In this document: piece by piece, positions 33,895-45,700 of the stretch
Layout of the letters: each line of letters begins with the position of its first letter
How positions within the stretch are numbered: the first letter of the stretch is position 1
Origin: Ischnura elegans
Taxonomy: Eukaryota; Arthropoda; Insecta; Odonata; Coenagrionidae
NCBI RefSeq assembly: GCF_921293095.1
Contig: NC_060254.1
Coordinates: 6,944,001-7,008,000 of the forward strand
Length of the DNA stretch: 64,000 bases
Reading direction: 5' to 3'
The notes under the pieces: model-generated
Database searches by the model: none
Seen by the model: only the letters and a program-made list of their open reading frames with translations
What the model was told of the DNA's origin: nothing
Position numbers and translations under genes: made by a program

Positions 33895-35630
33895 TCAAAC
33901 ATTTTCGTTTATTGACACAGAAGGTTCCTCGGCATAAAATAATTCGTCAGGAAATACATCCATTCGTCTACGACCGGCTTGCTTGAGCCACTTCTGGATC
34001 CTGTCCTTCACCGTCTCCTCAGTTATGCTGGCAAAGCCCACATTGCGAATAGCTCCCCCTAAAAACAAACAAAAAAATATTTCAAACATTTTCTCAAAAA
34101 GATCAAATAATCATTAAACAACATGATAAATGCCGAGTAGGTTGAGAAATGGGATAAAAGAAATCATTTCACTGTTACACACGTAGCTTTAACTAACAAT
34201 TTAAATTCAAGGTGATTCAATGACCTCCCAAAAGGCAATGCAAGTAAAAAGGAAGTGGAAAATAATAAGTAAAAAATTAAGACAGAGTAAATGAGCTATG
34301 CTACCAATCTTGGTTTCACGCATGTACATTCATTTATGGTGATATGCAATATTAATTCATTAAATATGAAACCTTAATGGAAGAAAACTGTTCACCCTAG
34401 GAAGTAACCCATCCACAATCAGATTCACCTTTAATCATGCAGGGTCAACAGACATAAGTTGGAATAATTACCACAGAAAATGCATAAATTCTTATGAAAC
34501 TGCAAATAGCTCATGAAATGTTCAGCATGTCACGTTTATTTTGTGCATTTAGAAATTTCTAGTTAAAAATGACTTCTCCTAGATACCAACATGTAGGCAA
34601 TGGTTATGAATAATGAGTCAAAGACTTTAGTTTGCATAGGACAGACAAATAAGGAATGTTGCTGCTTAAGGGTTTAGTATCAACTAGCAGATCATACCAT
34701 GCACTATCATTAGCAACGGAGAAGATTCCAACATGTACTTCCCGCTCCTTTGCCCTTTCCAATTACATTGGGCTGCAAAACTGTTAGTCATTAATTTTGA
34801 TAGAATTGCATTTACTATGGCAGTCTCGTCCTTCCCACCAACCCTGCTCATATCTTGATGCTATGAAAGGGCAAAAATAACAATTAGTGCAAGGGTTACA
34901 ATGAAGAAAACAGACAGAATACATAAATATTTGATTTTAACTCACCAGTTTCTCCATTATATCAGGCTGCCTCACCACTGCCATTCCCTCGCAAAACTCA
35001 GCGTAATTACCAAATGGTAAATTAAATGGGAGGTCCACAGCCTCCTTGGAGGGTTTTTCCGCTAAAACCTCTGTGAATCCACTCTTCATTTTCTCCATTA
35101 TTTCCTTCTGGGAAACCTCCAAGCTCATGACCTTGGAACAAAGCCTGCCAAGGTGCTTGTCAACCTCCTGAGAACATATTTTCGTCATTTTCTTATCTAA
35201 TGTTTGCATGATGCTAAGCATCTTGTCAAATTTATCACTGAGCTCCTTAAGCTCGTTAGAATCACACTTTTCCAATGCCATGGTCTGACCTAGAGCAAGA
35301 GAATACTTAAATTAGTTTTATGAACCAATAGGCAATTAGAAAAAGTGATATTCCAAAATTATCATCATTGAATCATTCAAAATTTAAACCTTGACACACT
35401 CACACTGAGCATCGCGGTAAGAGGTTTCTCTTGCTGACGTGTGACATGATGTACTTCTGCCACCTATCGGAAAATCAGTTAATACAATATGAATGAAAAA
35501 TATGTGAAAATAAGTATTTAGACTGGTGCAAAATGTAAAAGCATGTCATAATGAATTCTCCATACCATTTCCACACCTGGAACCACCATCATTCTCCCAA
35601 CTTACACGTTGGGATAATTGTACTGCCATG
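33895..35630 (-). CDS. DUF4806-domain gene, 3' exons
   Basis: Three 3' exons join in frame. 35298-34946 holds a coiled-coil-like segment (MALEKCDSNELKELSDKFDK, heptad-spaced Leu/Met) and the start of the domain (LPFNLPFGNYAEFCEGMAVV), and ends before GTGAGT. 34860-34698 follows CATAG and encodes SRVGGKDETAIVNAILSKLM and FAAQCNWKGQRSGK, the core DUF4806 signature (G-G-K-D, W-K-G). 34058-33895 follows TTTTTAG and encodes ITEETVKDRIQKWLKQAGRR to the stop. Two upstream exons (about 35463-35408 and 35626-35570) are likely, but their phases are not certain. DUF4806 proteins are common and multi-copy in arthropods, function unknown. The splice sites and frames look intact. Confidence 0.75.
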
Positions 35631-35769
35631 TCTGCAAAGGAAGCAAAATATGAGCAACAAAGTTTTAATTTTGACTCATCTCAAACTTGAAAGTTCAATT
35701 AAAATTACCGTCTTCACTTGAATCATCTGGTATTGCGGGAAGCAGAAAGAAACGTTGTAATCGACAACC

Positions 35770-35954
35770 GGTGCCGGCGCCGGCTTCCGATTTGCCGAGT
35801 TCATCGCCGGCTTCACCCGAAGGTGCCGGTGACGGCGCCGGCAATGATGCCGGACCGGACTACGTGTATAGGCTTCCATTTGATTGCACTGCATCCGGCG
35901 CCGCGCCGGTGCCGGTAACGGCACCGGTTTTTGCCGGTACGAGTGAAAACGGTC
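35770..35954 (+). mobile_element. GC-rich Harbinger-type MITE, right end
   Basis: A run of CCGGTGCCGGCGCCGG-type sequence, very GC-rich against its surroundings, ends GGTACGAGTGAAAACGGTC, the complement of the left end at 21078. The left terminus is missing, so it is truncated. It lies just upstream of the likely first exons of the DUF4806 gene. Confidence 0.5.
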
Positions 35955-36246
35955 TAGGGCAGAACTGGGGGCTTCGGTGGATCAAAAGGTTTTGAAAGAA
36001 GAGACATTTTTATTGAAGTTTATCAATGAAGAAGGAGCTTCAATTTGGCAGCAGGAACATGTATTTCGGCTCATGAGCACTGACAGACCCATTCTATATG
36101 AACGAAGGAAGTAAATTATAGCTGTGCCAATGATGTAAACGTATTAATAAATATAAAAGAAAAACATTTTCTCGCTTTTTCCCATATTTCTATATAATCA
36201 CGGGCGAGGTATTTTACTTTATTGCGTAATATTTAAAATATTAATT

Positions 36247-36330
36247 TTCCTGGTCGTAAAGAGGTGCATATTTCCTTCCTTCTTCTATCAGGAACTCGTC
36301 TCTGGCAGAAAATTTGGTAGCCATCGCTCA
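36247..36330 (-). pseudogene. MADF-like N-terminal fragment
   Basis: The minus strand encodes MATKFSARDEFLIEEGRKY followed by APLYDQEN and a stop (27 codons). L-I-E-x-x-R-x-x-P-x-L-Y-D is the start of MADF/Myb-like DNA-binding domains, often the second protein of PIF/Harbinger elements. It stops after the first helix, so it is a fragment. Confidence 0.45.
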
Positions 36331-36732
36331 GCTCACAACCAAGTGCACGACTGACTGCAGCGATGTCTGCGTCTCGACTGCTTCACGAGCAGTCGGGCCG
36401 CAGACGTCGGCGTGTCGGCCAGCCGTTGAACGTGACGGCCGAGCCGCCTCGAAGAAACCACTACAAAGTGTAGTACATAGAATGAGTCAGTGACGGCCGG
36501 CCGCGGCAGTGGGACGCAGCCCAGGGACGCCCCAGCAAAACCAGACCTTTAAGCCCTGTACACACGGCGACATTTCTGGCACCATAGATGGCGTGAAATA
36601 CTGTGCCAAATCTTGCCGGATGGCCTGGCGGCAATCGATGGCGCAGTGCCTGCAAGCAATGTGTACACACGAAGCCCTCACTTGTGCCAGTGGTGGAAAC
36701 AGTTGAGCCCGAGTGACCGCAGTTCTTCCAAA

Positions 36733-36957
36733 ATGGCTGATATTCGAGACGTTCAGGATGTGTTAGGAGTAATAGCAGTGGTCGAAGCAGTGAGAGTGGT
36801 TAGGAGAGAAAGAGAAAGAAATAAAAGGTGGAGGAATAGAAGGTGGTGGACGAGGCCGTGGATACAGCGGAGAGATGAGGGTGGAAATGAGATTCACAGT
36901 ATGCTGTGCAATGAGTTGCGAGTGCGAGAGTTATTTGCAATTTTCAGGATGGGATAA
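36733..36957 (+). pseudogene. Harbinger transposase N-terminal fragment
   Basis: Begins MADIRDVQDVLGVIAVVEAV, then an arginine-rich segment and RRWWTRPWIQRRDEGGNEIH, then ELRVRELFAIFRMG and a stop. The W-V/T-R/H-P-W/L-x-x-R-R block followed by a helical F-R-M segment is the characteristic N-terminus of HARBI1-like transposases ahead of the DDE domain. It stops at about 75 residues; the catalytic domain is missing here. Confidence 0.75.
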
Positions 36958-37327
36958 AGGATTAACTGGAGTGGTGAGGCAGTGTACTGGCATTCCACAT
37001 CCAAATCTCGGTAAAGAATGAAGGGGCATTCCTAAATTCAATCCCTGCGTGTAATGTGGATTACACTAGTTGTGCAGTACACCGTCCGTCGGATGGGACG
37101 TTAAGCCGTGGTCCCCTTGGCGCCTTTCGTTAAGAGCAGGCTAATGCCGACGCCGGGTTTCTATCCACCCTTCATCCTCAGTTCCTAATCCCAAGCTGAT
37201 CCATTCCTGATTTAAATATTTTAAAAAACTCTTTTAAAAATATATTCCATAGTAGTAACGAAGATAAGAAAACGAACTTTGAAAATTTAAACAATAAAAT
37301 TCTTAAAAATTAACACAAAAAAAAGTT

Positions 37328-37398
37328 CCGTGAGCGATCATCGATCTCGCTACCTTCACCTCCACAGTCGGACACCTTATCCACTGGGCTGTCGCCAT
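37328..37398 (-). mobile_element. tRNA-derived SINE head inside the Harbinger element
   Basis: Minus strand: GGCGACAGCCCAGTGGATAAGG-like A box region and GGTAGCGAGATCGATG as a B box with tRNA spacing. Not a complete tRNA. Confidence 0.45.
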
Positions 37399-38444
37399 AT
37401 TGTTTCACATGGGCGTTCAAAACAGTTTATATAGCGTACCTTCATTTTTAACGATTTTTAATTGCTTTTTTCTCGGAATTTTACGAGAAGTGCGTCGTCT
37501 CGCTTCGGCATATTACATTTGTACCCATAAACTACCGATTCGCAAAATTTGAGCTCGATCGGCGATGCGTAGGTCGTGTATTTCCCTTGTTAGTTATTCA
37601 AAACACCTTAGTATGAAATTATGCCTATCAATTTCTAATACAAATCATTTCTCTGAAACTACATTTAAATTAATTATTATAAGAATAATAAGAATTATAT
37701 CTCACCACGTTAATATATACCGAATACATATAAAAAAATTATCACTGGCCATCACAATAAAACCACGCTATGGAAAACAGAAGCATCAAAAAAGACTTCG
37801 TGACCGTGTATTTATGCATAGTCTAATCAAGATTTGCAATAATTTGTTTGTCTATAACAAAAAATAGGTGCTTTACACTTAACTGAAGGTCTTTTTGATG
37901 CATAAACTTTAATCTTTAAGTATTCTGTCCTCCCAACTTCTCTCTTCTCAAACAAAACACAGCGGAATTTCGCCAGATATTGCTGCCAGATCGCTTGGAA
38001 AATAGAACGTGTTCTAATCCTTACCAGGGCCAGCAAATTGTATGCGATTATCTCGCATACCAGCAGATGGCATGCGATGTCATTGTACACACGGAGAAAT
38101 GTTCACCTTGCCACCACTTGCGCCATTTCCGGCGCCAGAAATGTCGCCGTGTGTACAGGGCTTTAGACGCGTCATAGCACCAGCAGCCCCCACCACTACC
38201 ACTCTACATATTGCAACCTCCATTGCGCAAGCTCTCAACAATCACCATGATAGGAGCCCAGTAATATGAATGCACTCAGCTGGCCGTGGCCGGAGCATGA
38301 AAGCCCACTTCCAATTCTCCAACCTTCAGAAGTGAGCGTTTGTGCTTCGGCTATTGCCACCTGAGCGTATGCATATCGTTGTGCTCCTACATGAGCGGAT
38401 TTGATTCAGTGGGTGATAGTTGAGCACTTGTGCAGCGGAGGCAT

Positions 38445-38600
38445 TGGTATGCAATGGTATAGAATTTATGCAACCGTAGTATACGTCGCATATATTCGTG
38501 GTCTACAACAAAGTTCCATCGGTTAAGTTAAGTTACCCATATACTCAAATTAGACAGATTTTATTTGTCTACCTTGTGTCTTGTGCTCTCAGGAATGATG
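38445..38600 (+). repeat. Dispersed repeat, copy 1 (copy 2 at 54918-55060)
   Basis: Both copies share CGTAGTATAC, TTCCATCGGTTAAGT, AGACAGATTTTAT and TGTGCTCT in order. Copy 2 lies inside the 53499-55512 element. Class unknown. Confidence 0.7.
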
Positions 38601-39340
38601 ATAGCTGTCATCATTTGCCAATTAACTAGCAATTATAACTTCTGTAAATCTACCAAATATCTTGCAAATCATTTTTCAGGAAACTCTAGAAGCAAAAAAA
38701 AATTATCTTCAAGATTTTTTAAACTGGTTAGCAATGATTTTTGCCACAAAATTGACTTATCAAACTTTCCTGAAGTTACATAATTACACCATATGATAGC
38801 TGGTCAGGAGAGCTGAATAATAATGATAATCATTGAAATTCATCCTTTTTGCACCAAACATCGGGTATAGGAGACGAGCATTTTCTTATGCAGAAGACCT
38901 AATGTTGGGATAAGCCATCGTGGACTTTTCAACACAAACGACGAGACATTGTCTGTAGGCGACACTGCGAAAGGGAAGTGACCATTCAGGCTTGGCTTGT
39001 GGCCCAGCTTAGCGAGACATTAGGGCGGCTCCTGGGCAATATGCACGACCTTCCAACTCACTCATAATCATTCTCACTGCAGGAATCCTTTGCGAAGTGG
39101 TTATATTGTCATTGGATTTGGCATGATACATTTTGTTGCATACTACAATTTTTCTATGCTTTGAAATGAATTCTTTGTTTTGTTCTGTGTGTAAGTAATT
39201 TTAAGTGAAATTTTAGCATTACAAATAACAGACTTCTTGACTTATATAATCTTAGTACCTAGTGTTCACTTACTTTGTTGTTATGAGCTCTAGAAATCCA
39301 TTTAAAATTACACAGTGCATAAGACAATGTTAGTAATTGG
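38601..39340. other. Unassigned; contains an inverted dispersed repeat
   Basis: 38955-39105 matches the reverse complement of 49334-49490 (shared CATTCAGGCTTG, GCTTAGCGAG, TCACTGCAGGAATCC, TTGCGAAGTGGTTAT). No coding seen. Confidence 0.6.
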
Positions 39341-39351
39341 AAGAGTAAATA

Positions 39352-40012
39352 GGGTAGTTTCCTTCATCAAAGAAAACGAAAGGCATTGACTGCGATTCGT
39401 TACCCACCATTAGTGTATTCATTATACACAAATTATTTGGTTTTTGAAATACCGGTTTAGACGAATGGCAAGAATCAAATTTTATCCTCATTTGAAAAAG
39501 GCCAGATTGGCGCCCATGCGATTCCACTCCGCATGACGTCACAGGGACCTAGTTTCTACACGAGAGGATAGGAGTTATACATCGTCTGAGGTTACCAATG
39601 CATGCATGAGGCACAGAGCTCAGGGAAACATGTCTTAATAATCACCTATTAAAACTGGCTAAGGTCGGAAAGTTTTCTTCGTTTGATAAGGTATTAATAA
39701 ACTTTTTTTAAGCCAAGCGCTACCAGCCAGCAAGGCACCCAGCTACCCGCTAGCATCCTACGTCCTATCACCGCTCAGAGCCTCGATCAAGGTCACCTCA
39801 CAAGGCGGGAGGGGGAACCAGAAATGCATCGCACGGACTTTTTCCCATCATTCCTACTTACGCGTTGCGTTTTTGCGCGCTTGAAATTTTTCACTTTTCA
39901 TTTAATCGCAAAAAATAGGTATCGTCATTTAAAAATCTAAACGCGTGAAATACGTACTCCAGGAGTAATAATCTTTCGATGTAGGCAATAAAAAAATAAT
40001 ACGAAACCACCC
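39352..40012 (-). mobile_element. 661-bp MITE with TA target duplication, copy 2
   Basis: Inverted relative to 3853-4513 and of exactly the same length by my count. Ends GGGTAGTTTCC and GAAACCACCC flanked by TA (39350-39351, 40013-40014). Differences from copy 1 are scattered substitutions. Confidence 0.8.
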
Positions 40013-40014
40013 TA

Positions 40015-42784
40015 TTATTGACAATCAAATGCGATATTTGGTTTCAAAAAACTCTGGTAATGCAATTAGTTTATTGTGGACTCATACTAAGATTGTGTTA
40101 GAAGGTCTAGTCCAGTGGCTGAGTAAGGGCCGGGCACCAAATTTATTGATTTTGGTCCCAAAGCGGAGGGACGAGAATGCCAGGGTAACTCCACCCCAAA
40201 AAAGGGCTCCTCACAGAGAGGTCTCAAATACATATATTCTTATGATATGGAATACATACTATCCTCTCATAGGCACCAGCAGGATATAGGGTTGATAAGT
40301 CAGCAATGGTAGGTGCACACCAAGTGACTCCCCCTTCTCTTAAACCCCCTATCTCTCTCTTCATGGTGCTATACAGCCCTTGGTGGGCCTTTTCCACAAT
40401 TTGCATTCTTCCTTGTCCCTCCCCCTTGATATTCATTAGCCACAGGTTTGCAGTAAAGTCATTCTCATTCTAAGTCTGCCTTTCCTTCTGGAGTGGTACG
40501 TAGAAACTTTTCCACACTATTCTCATGGGCAATCTTTCTTCTCACTTTCTCTTTACTTATTCTAATCAGTCTATTCCCTGTTTTGTTTTCACAAACTATC
40601 TTGCTAAGTCTCAACCTCCAATCTAGCATTGTATCTTTTTCTCCATTCATTCTTTATATTTACAGGTCCCTATATAGGTATTTTCCCCTCGAATTCTCCA
40701 TGGACACTTTCATCAGACCCATTCACAGTCCATGTCCCTGACCCAAAGCTTATAACCTCTGGTCAGAATAGTGAGTCATATACATATTTTTAAAATTGGT
40801 ATTCCTTGTAATAATTTGGTTCCTAAATGGCTGTTTTTCAGCTAAATATATACAAATTTCTGCCTGTCTTTTGTCTCTCATTTCTCTGCTTATCTCACTA
40901 TCACTATATTAGCCCTTAACTGGGCATTTTTTTCCCATGGCCACCATCAAAGCAACTCGAAAAAAGCCTTCACTGGGTTAGGATTAATAGCAGAAAGGGA
41001 TGGAGAGGCATACATGAGTTGCTAATGTATTATGCTAATGTATTGTCAGGTGTATTATGGACCTGCTTAGGTGACCATGGAAGGTACCATTGGCATAACT
41101 ATGTGGAGGGATGAAGGAATAGATCCCCCCATCCCCAAAGCCTCGGAGAAATAAAAAAAAATATTTAAATGAATATATTGTCTAGTTTTGACACATAATT
41201 ATCTGCATCTGATTAAAGTTAAGTCTTTTGTGCCAAAATGATGTAAAATGCATTTCCAGGTAGGTATGTCATTTTACAAAAATTTGTCTTTGAACCCTCC
41301 TCCCCCGCTAACCCATCCCCCCAAAACATATTCCTGGTTATGACACTGGAAAGTGAACGTTGAGTCTATGATAGATGAAAAATCAGCATGCAACTGGAAT
41401 ACTGTTGCTGTACTGCCAATATTAAGAACAACTCAAACATTAAGCATCCTGTCACCCTTAAAATTGTAAGGCAAGAAAAAATAATTACATATATTTGCAG
41501 TTTTTTTACCAAATTTTAAGGAATAGAAAAAAATTCTGACAGTAAATATTAACCAATTTGGAAAATAACTCATGTTTATCTGTAATAGTATTAATATTGG
41601 TGAACAACTCTTAACTGGTATATGTATCATAAAATCCACCAAATTGAGGCACTCTATTAGATACCTGTTTAAAATTACTCTGTGACACAATGGGTTGGTT
41701 AACCAATTTAATATTGTTTTTATTATGATAGAGAGTGAAACTTAAAGAAAAAGCTATTTTTCCATTCGTAGACTAAATACACCCTACTTTTGAACTATTG
41801 AAAAATCGAGGGCCTCCATCCCTCCTCAGATGAATTGATGAGGTCACAAACTCATGCTGGATGGTTCACAACTTCTCAGCCACACTATGGCCCTATGTAA
41901 TTTGCTCTTATAGAAAAAGTATTGAAAAAATGTAATTGGATTCATTTAAAGTTACACAACCATATCAAGCTTTTAATGAATCATAATTACATATGTATTT
42001 CTCTTTGAAAAAATTAGTCAGTAGGATCACACTTATGATTACTTTCAATTTTGCGACAGTACATGATGAAATCACTATCAATATTTTTTCAAACAGGGAC
42101 TACCTACTAACAAGCATTTTAATTCATGCATAATGTCATTGCACACTTTTATTACCTTTACGAGTGGCAAAGTGTCTGGTCATCTCTGGATTCCATGATT
42201 ACTTAACCAAAATATGAAATATTATGAAAACTTGAGAAAAAGAGAGAAAACAATTCAAAGTAATGGTACAGCAGCAATTGTTCCATTTGTTGCCAAAGAA
42301 AGGACATGAAAATGTTAAAAAAAGCCATAAATTTGCTCACTTTGGAGAATACCTTATGGTGGCTCCTCCATGCCCACCCTCGCCTGTCTCCTCAACTGAA
42401 GATGGCTATGATGTGACCCCATTGTTGTATCAACCAACCCAGTGACAAATACAGAACAAACTCAAACTCTTGAGCTACCTTCACTTTTATCGTAATTAAA
42501 AAATTATCAACTACTCACTCGCAAAGTACTTAAGACAGTTTTCAGTTCCATTTAAACTGATTATACACATTTACCCAATGCTATGCCATCTTATGACATA
42601 AAAAAGTTACCATTGTGGTTCTGCAATGTTATGTAATGCAGGTGGCCCCAAAAGGGAGGAGGGTGCATATGGAGGGTGCGCTCCCCACGCACCTCCCGTA
42701 TGTATCCGTTACTGTCTCTACCATTGTTCCTACAAAATATCCCCCACTACATAACAATTTTGTGCTTGATATTTCATTTACTAG
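40015..42784. other. Mostly unassigned; upstream part of the SKAP locus
   Basis: 41095-41160 resembles the tail of the 1.9-kb repeat (GATAGATCCCCCC..., AAGCCTCGGAGAAA), probably a fragment of the same 3' sequence. First exon(s) of the SKAP gene should lie here or further left, but I cannot identify them. Confidence 0.4.
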
Positions 42785-45700
42785 ACGTGGAGACATTCTT
42801 GGAGTCTCCGATTGGTGATGTGCAGCTAAGTCAAGTCTCAGAGGACAGCCGCAAAGACTTACTCAATCAAATACAAGACTGCCGGCAATATGTTTTGAAT
42901 CTTCCTCAAGAATATGTTGATATGACTCGTGGTGCAATGCAGGTAAATATTGCCCATTTTGAGAAATATTAAATCGCATGAAATTGATTTTGATTCAAAT
43001 ATTGATTTTGCTAGTGGATACCTACATCGCATGCACACAACATTAATGAACTTTAATTCATAAACGTACCAATTCTTGAATAAAGGGGAAATTTGAAGTG
43101 TATGGCCTCTTGATGGGAAAATAAGAAATTTAACCTCTCATGGTAGTAAAATGCAAATGCAAGTATCAGCAGAAAAGACTGCCCTAAGAAATAACTAACG
43201 CTGTCACACTGAGCCACTACATAGTGGTGGCATTGAGGGGGGAATTCCACAGCTGCTGTAATAGCTCTGAAATGCACCCAATCACTGTGCTGGATAGTAG
43301 GGAAGGGGTGGATTTCACAGCAGTGAGCAGACTCTCAACTGGAATTGCCTCAGGCATACACAATACCTAGTCAGGATGGTGATGGTTGACAGCACACCAC
43401 CAAGGCTTCCAGAGTCATAACCTGAGATTCTTCACAAAGCTGAAGGTCGTGATCAGGTCCAGAGCTAAGTCAGATGTTGATTATCCTCCTCCCCCTCCTG
43501 GCAACATCACTCTTCTGGAGCTCTGCTCTCACTTGGAAATCCAGAGCCATCTGTGTATATGTCTGTCACTAAAAGCATGAGTGATAGTGTGACAGAGGGC
43601 TTGTGCACATCAGCCATCATAACCTGGCAACCGTGATAAGTATTCATTAGCCCTGTGATGAATCCCATATTACATACATTATCAGGAAGCCTAAGGCAAA
43701 ATCTGATTGCCCTGTTAGATGACTTTTGTAATTGGAGTGATTAGCACGATACGATCAACGTGAAACCTACGCTAATATATAACAGTCACTACATTTTTCC
43801 TGTCTACCTTATCTAAATTGACATAAAATGCAAATTGTAAGTTTTACATGTTTTAATCAGTTGAATATATTATTTATAGCAAAAAAACAATCACAGCAAA
43901 AGAATTCTAGCCAAGTTAATAGTCCAATCCTACTTTTTAAACCAAGAAATATGCATGTGTAAAGTAATAAATCGAATATGTAATAATAATGACAAAAACA
44001 CGAACCATCAGATGGTATCGTCAGCAGTGAGTTGGGGGAACTAGAATGACCCATACGCTCAGAGAGTAGTTTTGAAGTGGATAAAGGCCTTTGAGGAATA
44101 AATTCACACCCAAAAAGGCAATACATAATGAGCAAATCAAAAGTAAAATCAAAGCTCATCGTCTTTTTAGACAGCAAAGGAGTGGTCTATAAGGATTATT
44201 ACCATAATGCTAGTAAGGCAGTTGAGGCTAAGTTATATTTTAAACTCTCCACCAAATATTGCATAGCCGCTCTCAGCATATGTATTTCAATAACCATTGC
44301 CTAAAGTTAGGAGTTATTCCTAAATACAAAAATATTCCACATACCCCCATGTCCTGCCTTGGCTCTTGGTATAAATAGGTATATACTGAGAGAGTGCCAT
44401 AGTTGTATCACCTTGAAAATGACAATATGTTTAAACCATGGCCGATAATTGAATTTTGTATTAAAGTATAATTACCATTTGTGGTTTTTATCATGTATCA
44501 ATAATGTAGTCACATTCATTCATAGCCCTGGTGAAGGTGCTAAAATACGTTGGAAAAAACTTGAATTAAAAATTCTTCATGACCTATACTGCAAGACTTT
44601 GAATCAACATTCATTTACAATGTTGCAGATTCCTTTGAGAAAGCTAAAAAGGAAATGGTAAGCTACTTTTGACATTTCAAACTTGGAATCGGAGGAGGAA
44701 GCTCCTTCCCAGCCAGCTCATTATAAGTCATTGAGATAAGGTGAAAGGAAGAAATAATGAAGGTGCTTATCAAGTAGCTTGTTATGGGATTTTTACGGCC
44801 AGGCCGACAAACATCCAGAGTAATGACAATATGGATGCCAAAGTTTCAGCACTTCCTTAGATGTTGTTTTTATTCCATTGTTTCAGAGGGATTCATTAAG
44901 GGATTTATGTATAAGAATAATTTATCCATTCTTGGCACTTCTACGTTTTGAGTAGAAATAACATCATATGGCCATAATTTGAAAATCATTCACATTTATG
45001 AACTGATGGCGAAACGACGGTCATAAGAAAAACATAATTTCACATGAATAGCGACGTAGAATAATATAAAAATGCCGGAAGGAATCTCTAATATACATTT
45101 TGTATTCATTGAGTTAACAGGCCATGAATTAACATTCATAAATACATATTGTGTGGATCTTGAATACCTAATTTCCAGTTTTTATGCACCTACCAGCCAA
45201 GTTTTTCTACATAATTGGATTTTAAAAGTGGTAACTACGCCTCCAACTCTCCTCAGTTGTCATGGCGTATTAGTTAGCGTACAGAGCTGGGGATGCCTAG
45301 GTCTAACGATTGGTTCTCCCCGTAGTCCATTTTTTTTTCTTTCCACCGCAAGGATAAAGTAATTGTATTATGCTTTGTATCTTCACCAGCCGGTCACTTG
45401 CAGTTGTTAATTTTTTTCTATTTACGGAAAAATCTGTTATCAGTCCTTCAGCTCTTATAAAGACTCGATGAATTTCACCGGTAGGCTTTAAATTTATGTC
45501 GGGATGAGCAGCATAGCATGTGTAGTACGCTGTTCAGCCGCGTTTGGCGCTCCATCAGAAGCGACTTAGGTTGTCTGAGGATATTTGATGGCATTCCTTA
45601 CCTATTCTACCCTAAATCTTACCCTTGCCTTATATAAGCCCCTTAGCCTACGATAAGCTGCTTATCAATTTTTTCCGTATGAAAACCATAAGAAACGGAT

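Larger units (their letters stand above)
36552..38162 (+). mobile_element. PIF/Harbinger element with internal deletion (1611 bp)
   Basis: Begins AGCCCTGTACACACGGCGAC and ends with the complement (GTCGCCGTGTGTACAGGGCT), flanked by TTA on both sides (36549-36551, 38163-38165). Inside is the start of a Harbinger transposase (36733-36957) and, at 37328-37395 on the minus strand, a tRNA-like segment. Most of the transposase is absent, so the copy is non-autonomous. The termini are well matched over more than 30 bp, suggesting a fairly recent insertion. Confidence 0.88.

Noticed and set aside
44631-44659. 29-bp SKAP micro-exon
   Set aside because: Splice sites are good, but the phase does not connect the neighbouring exons in any frame I tried.
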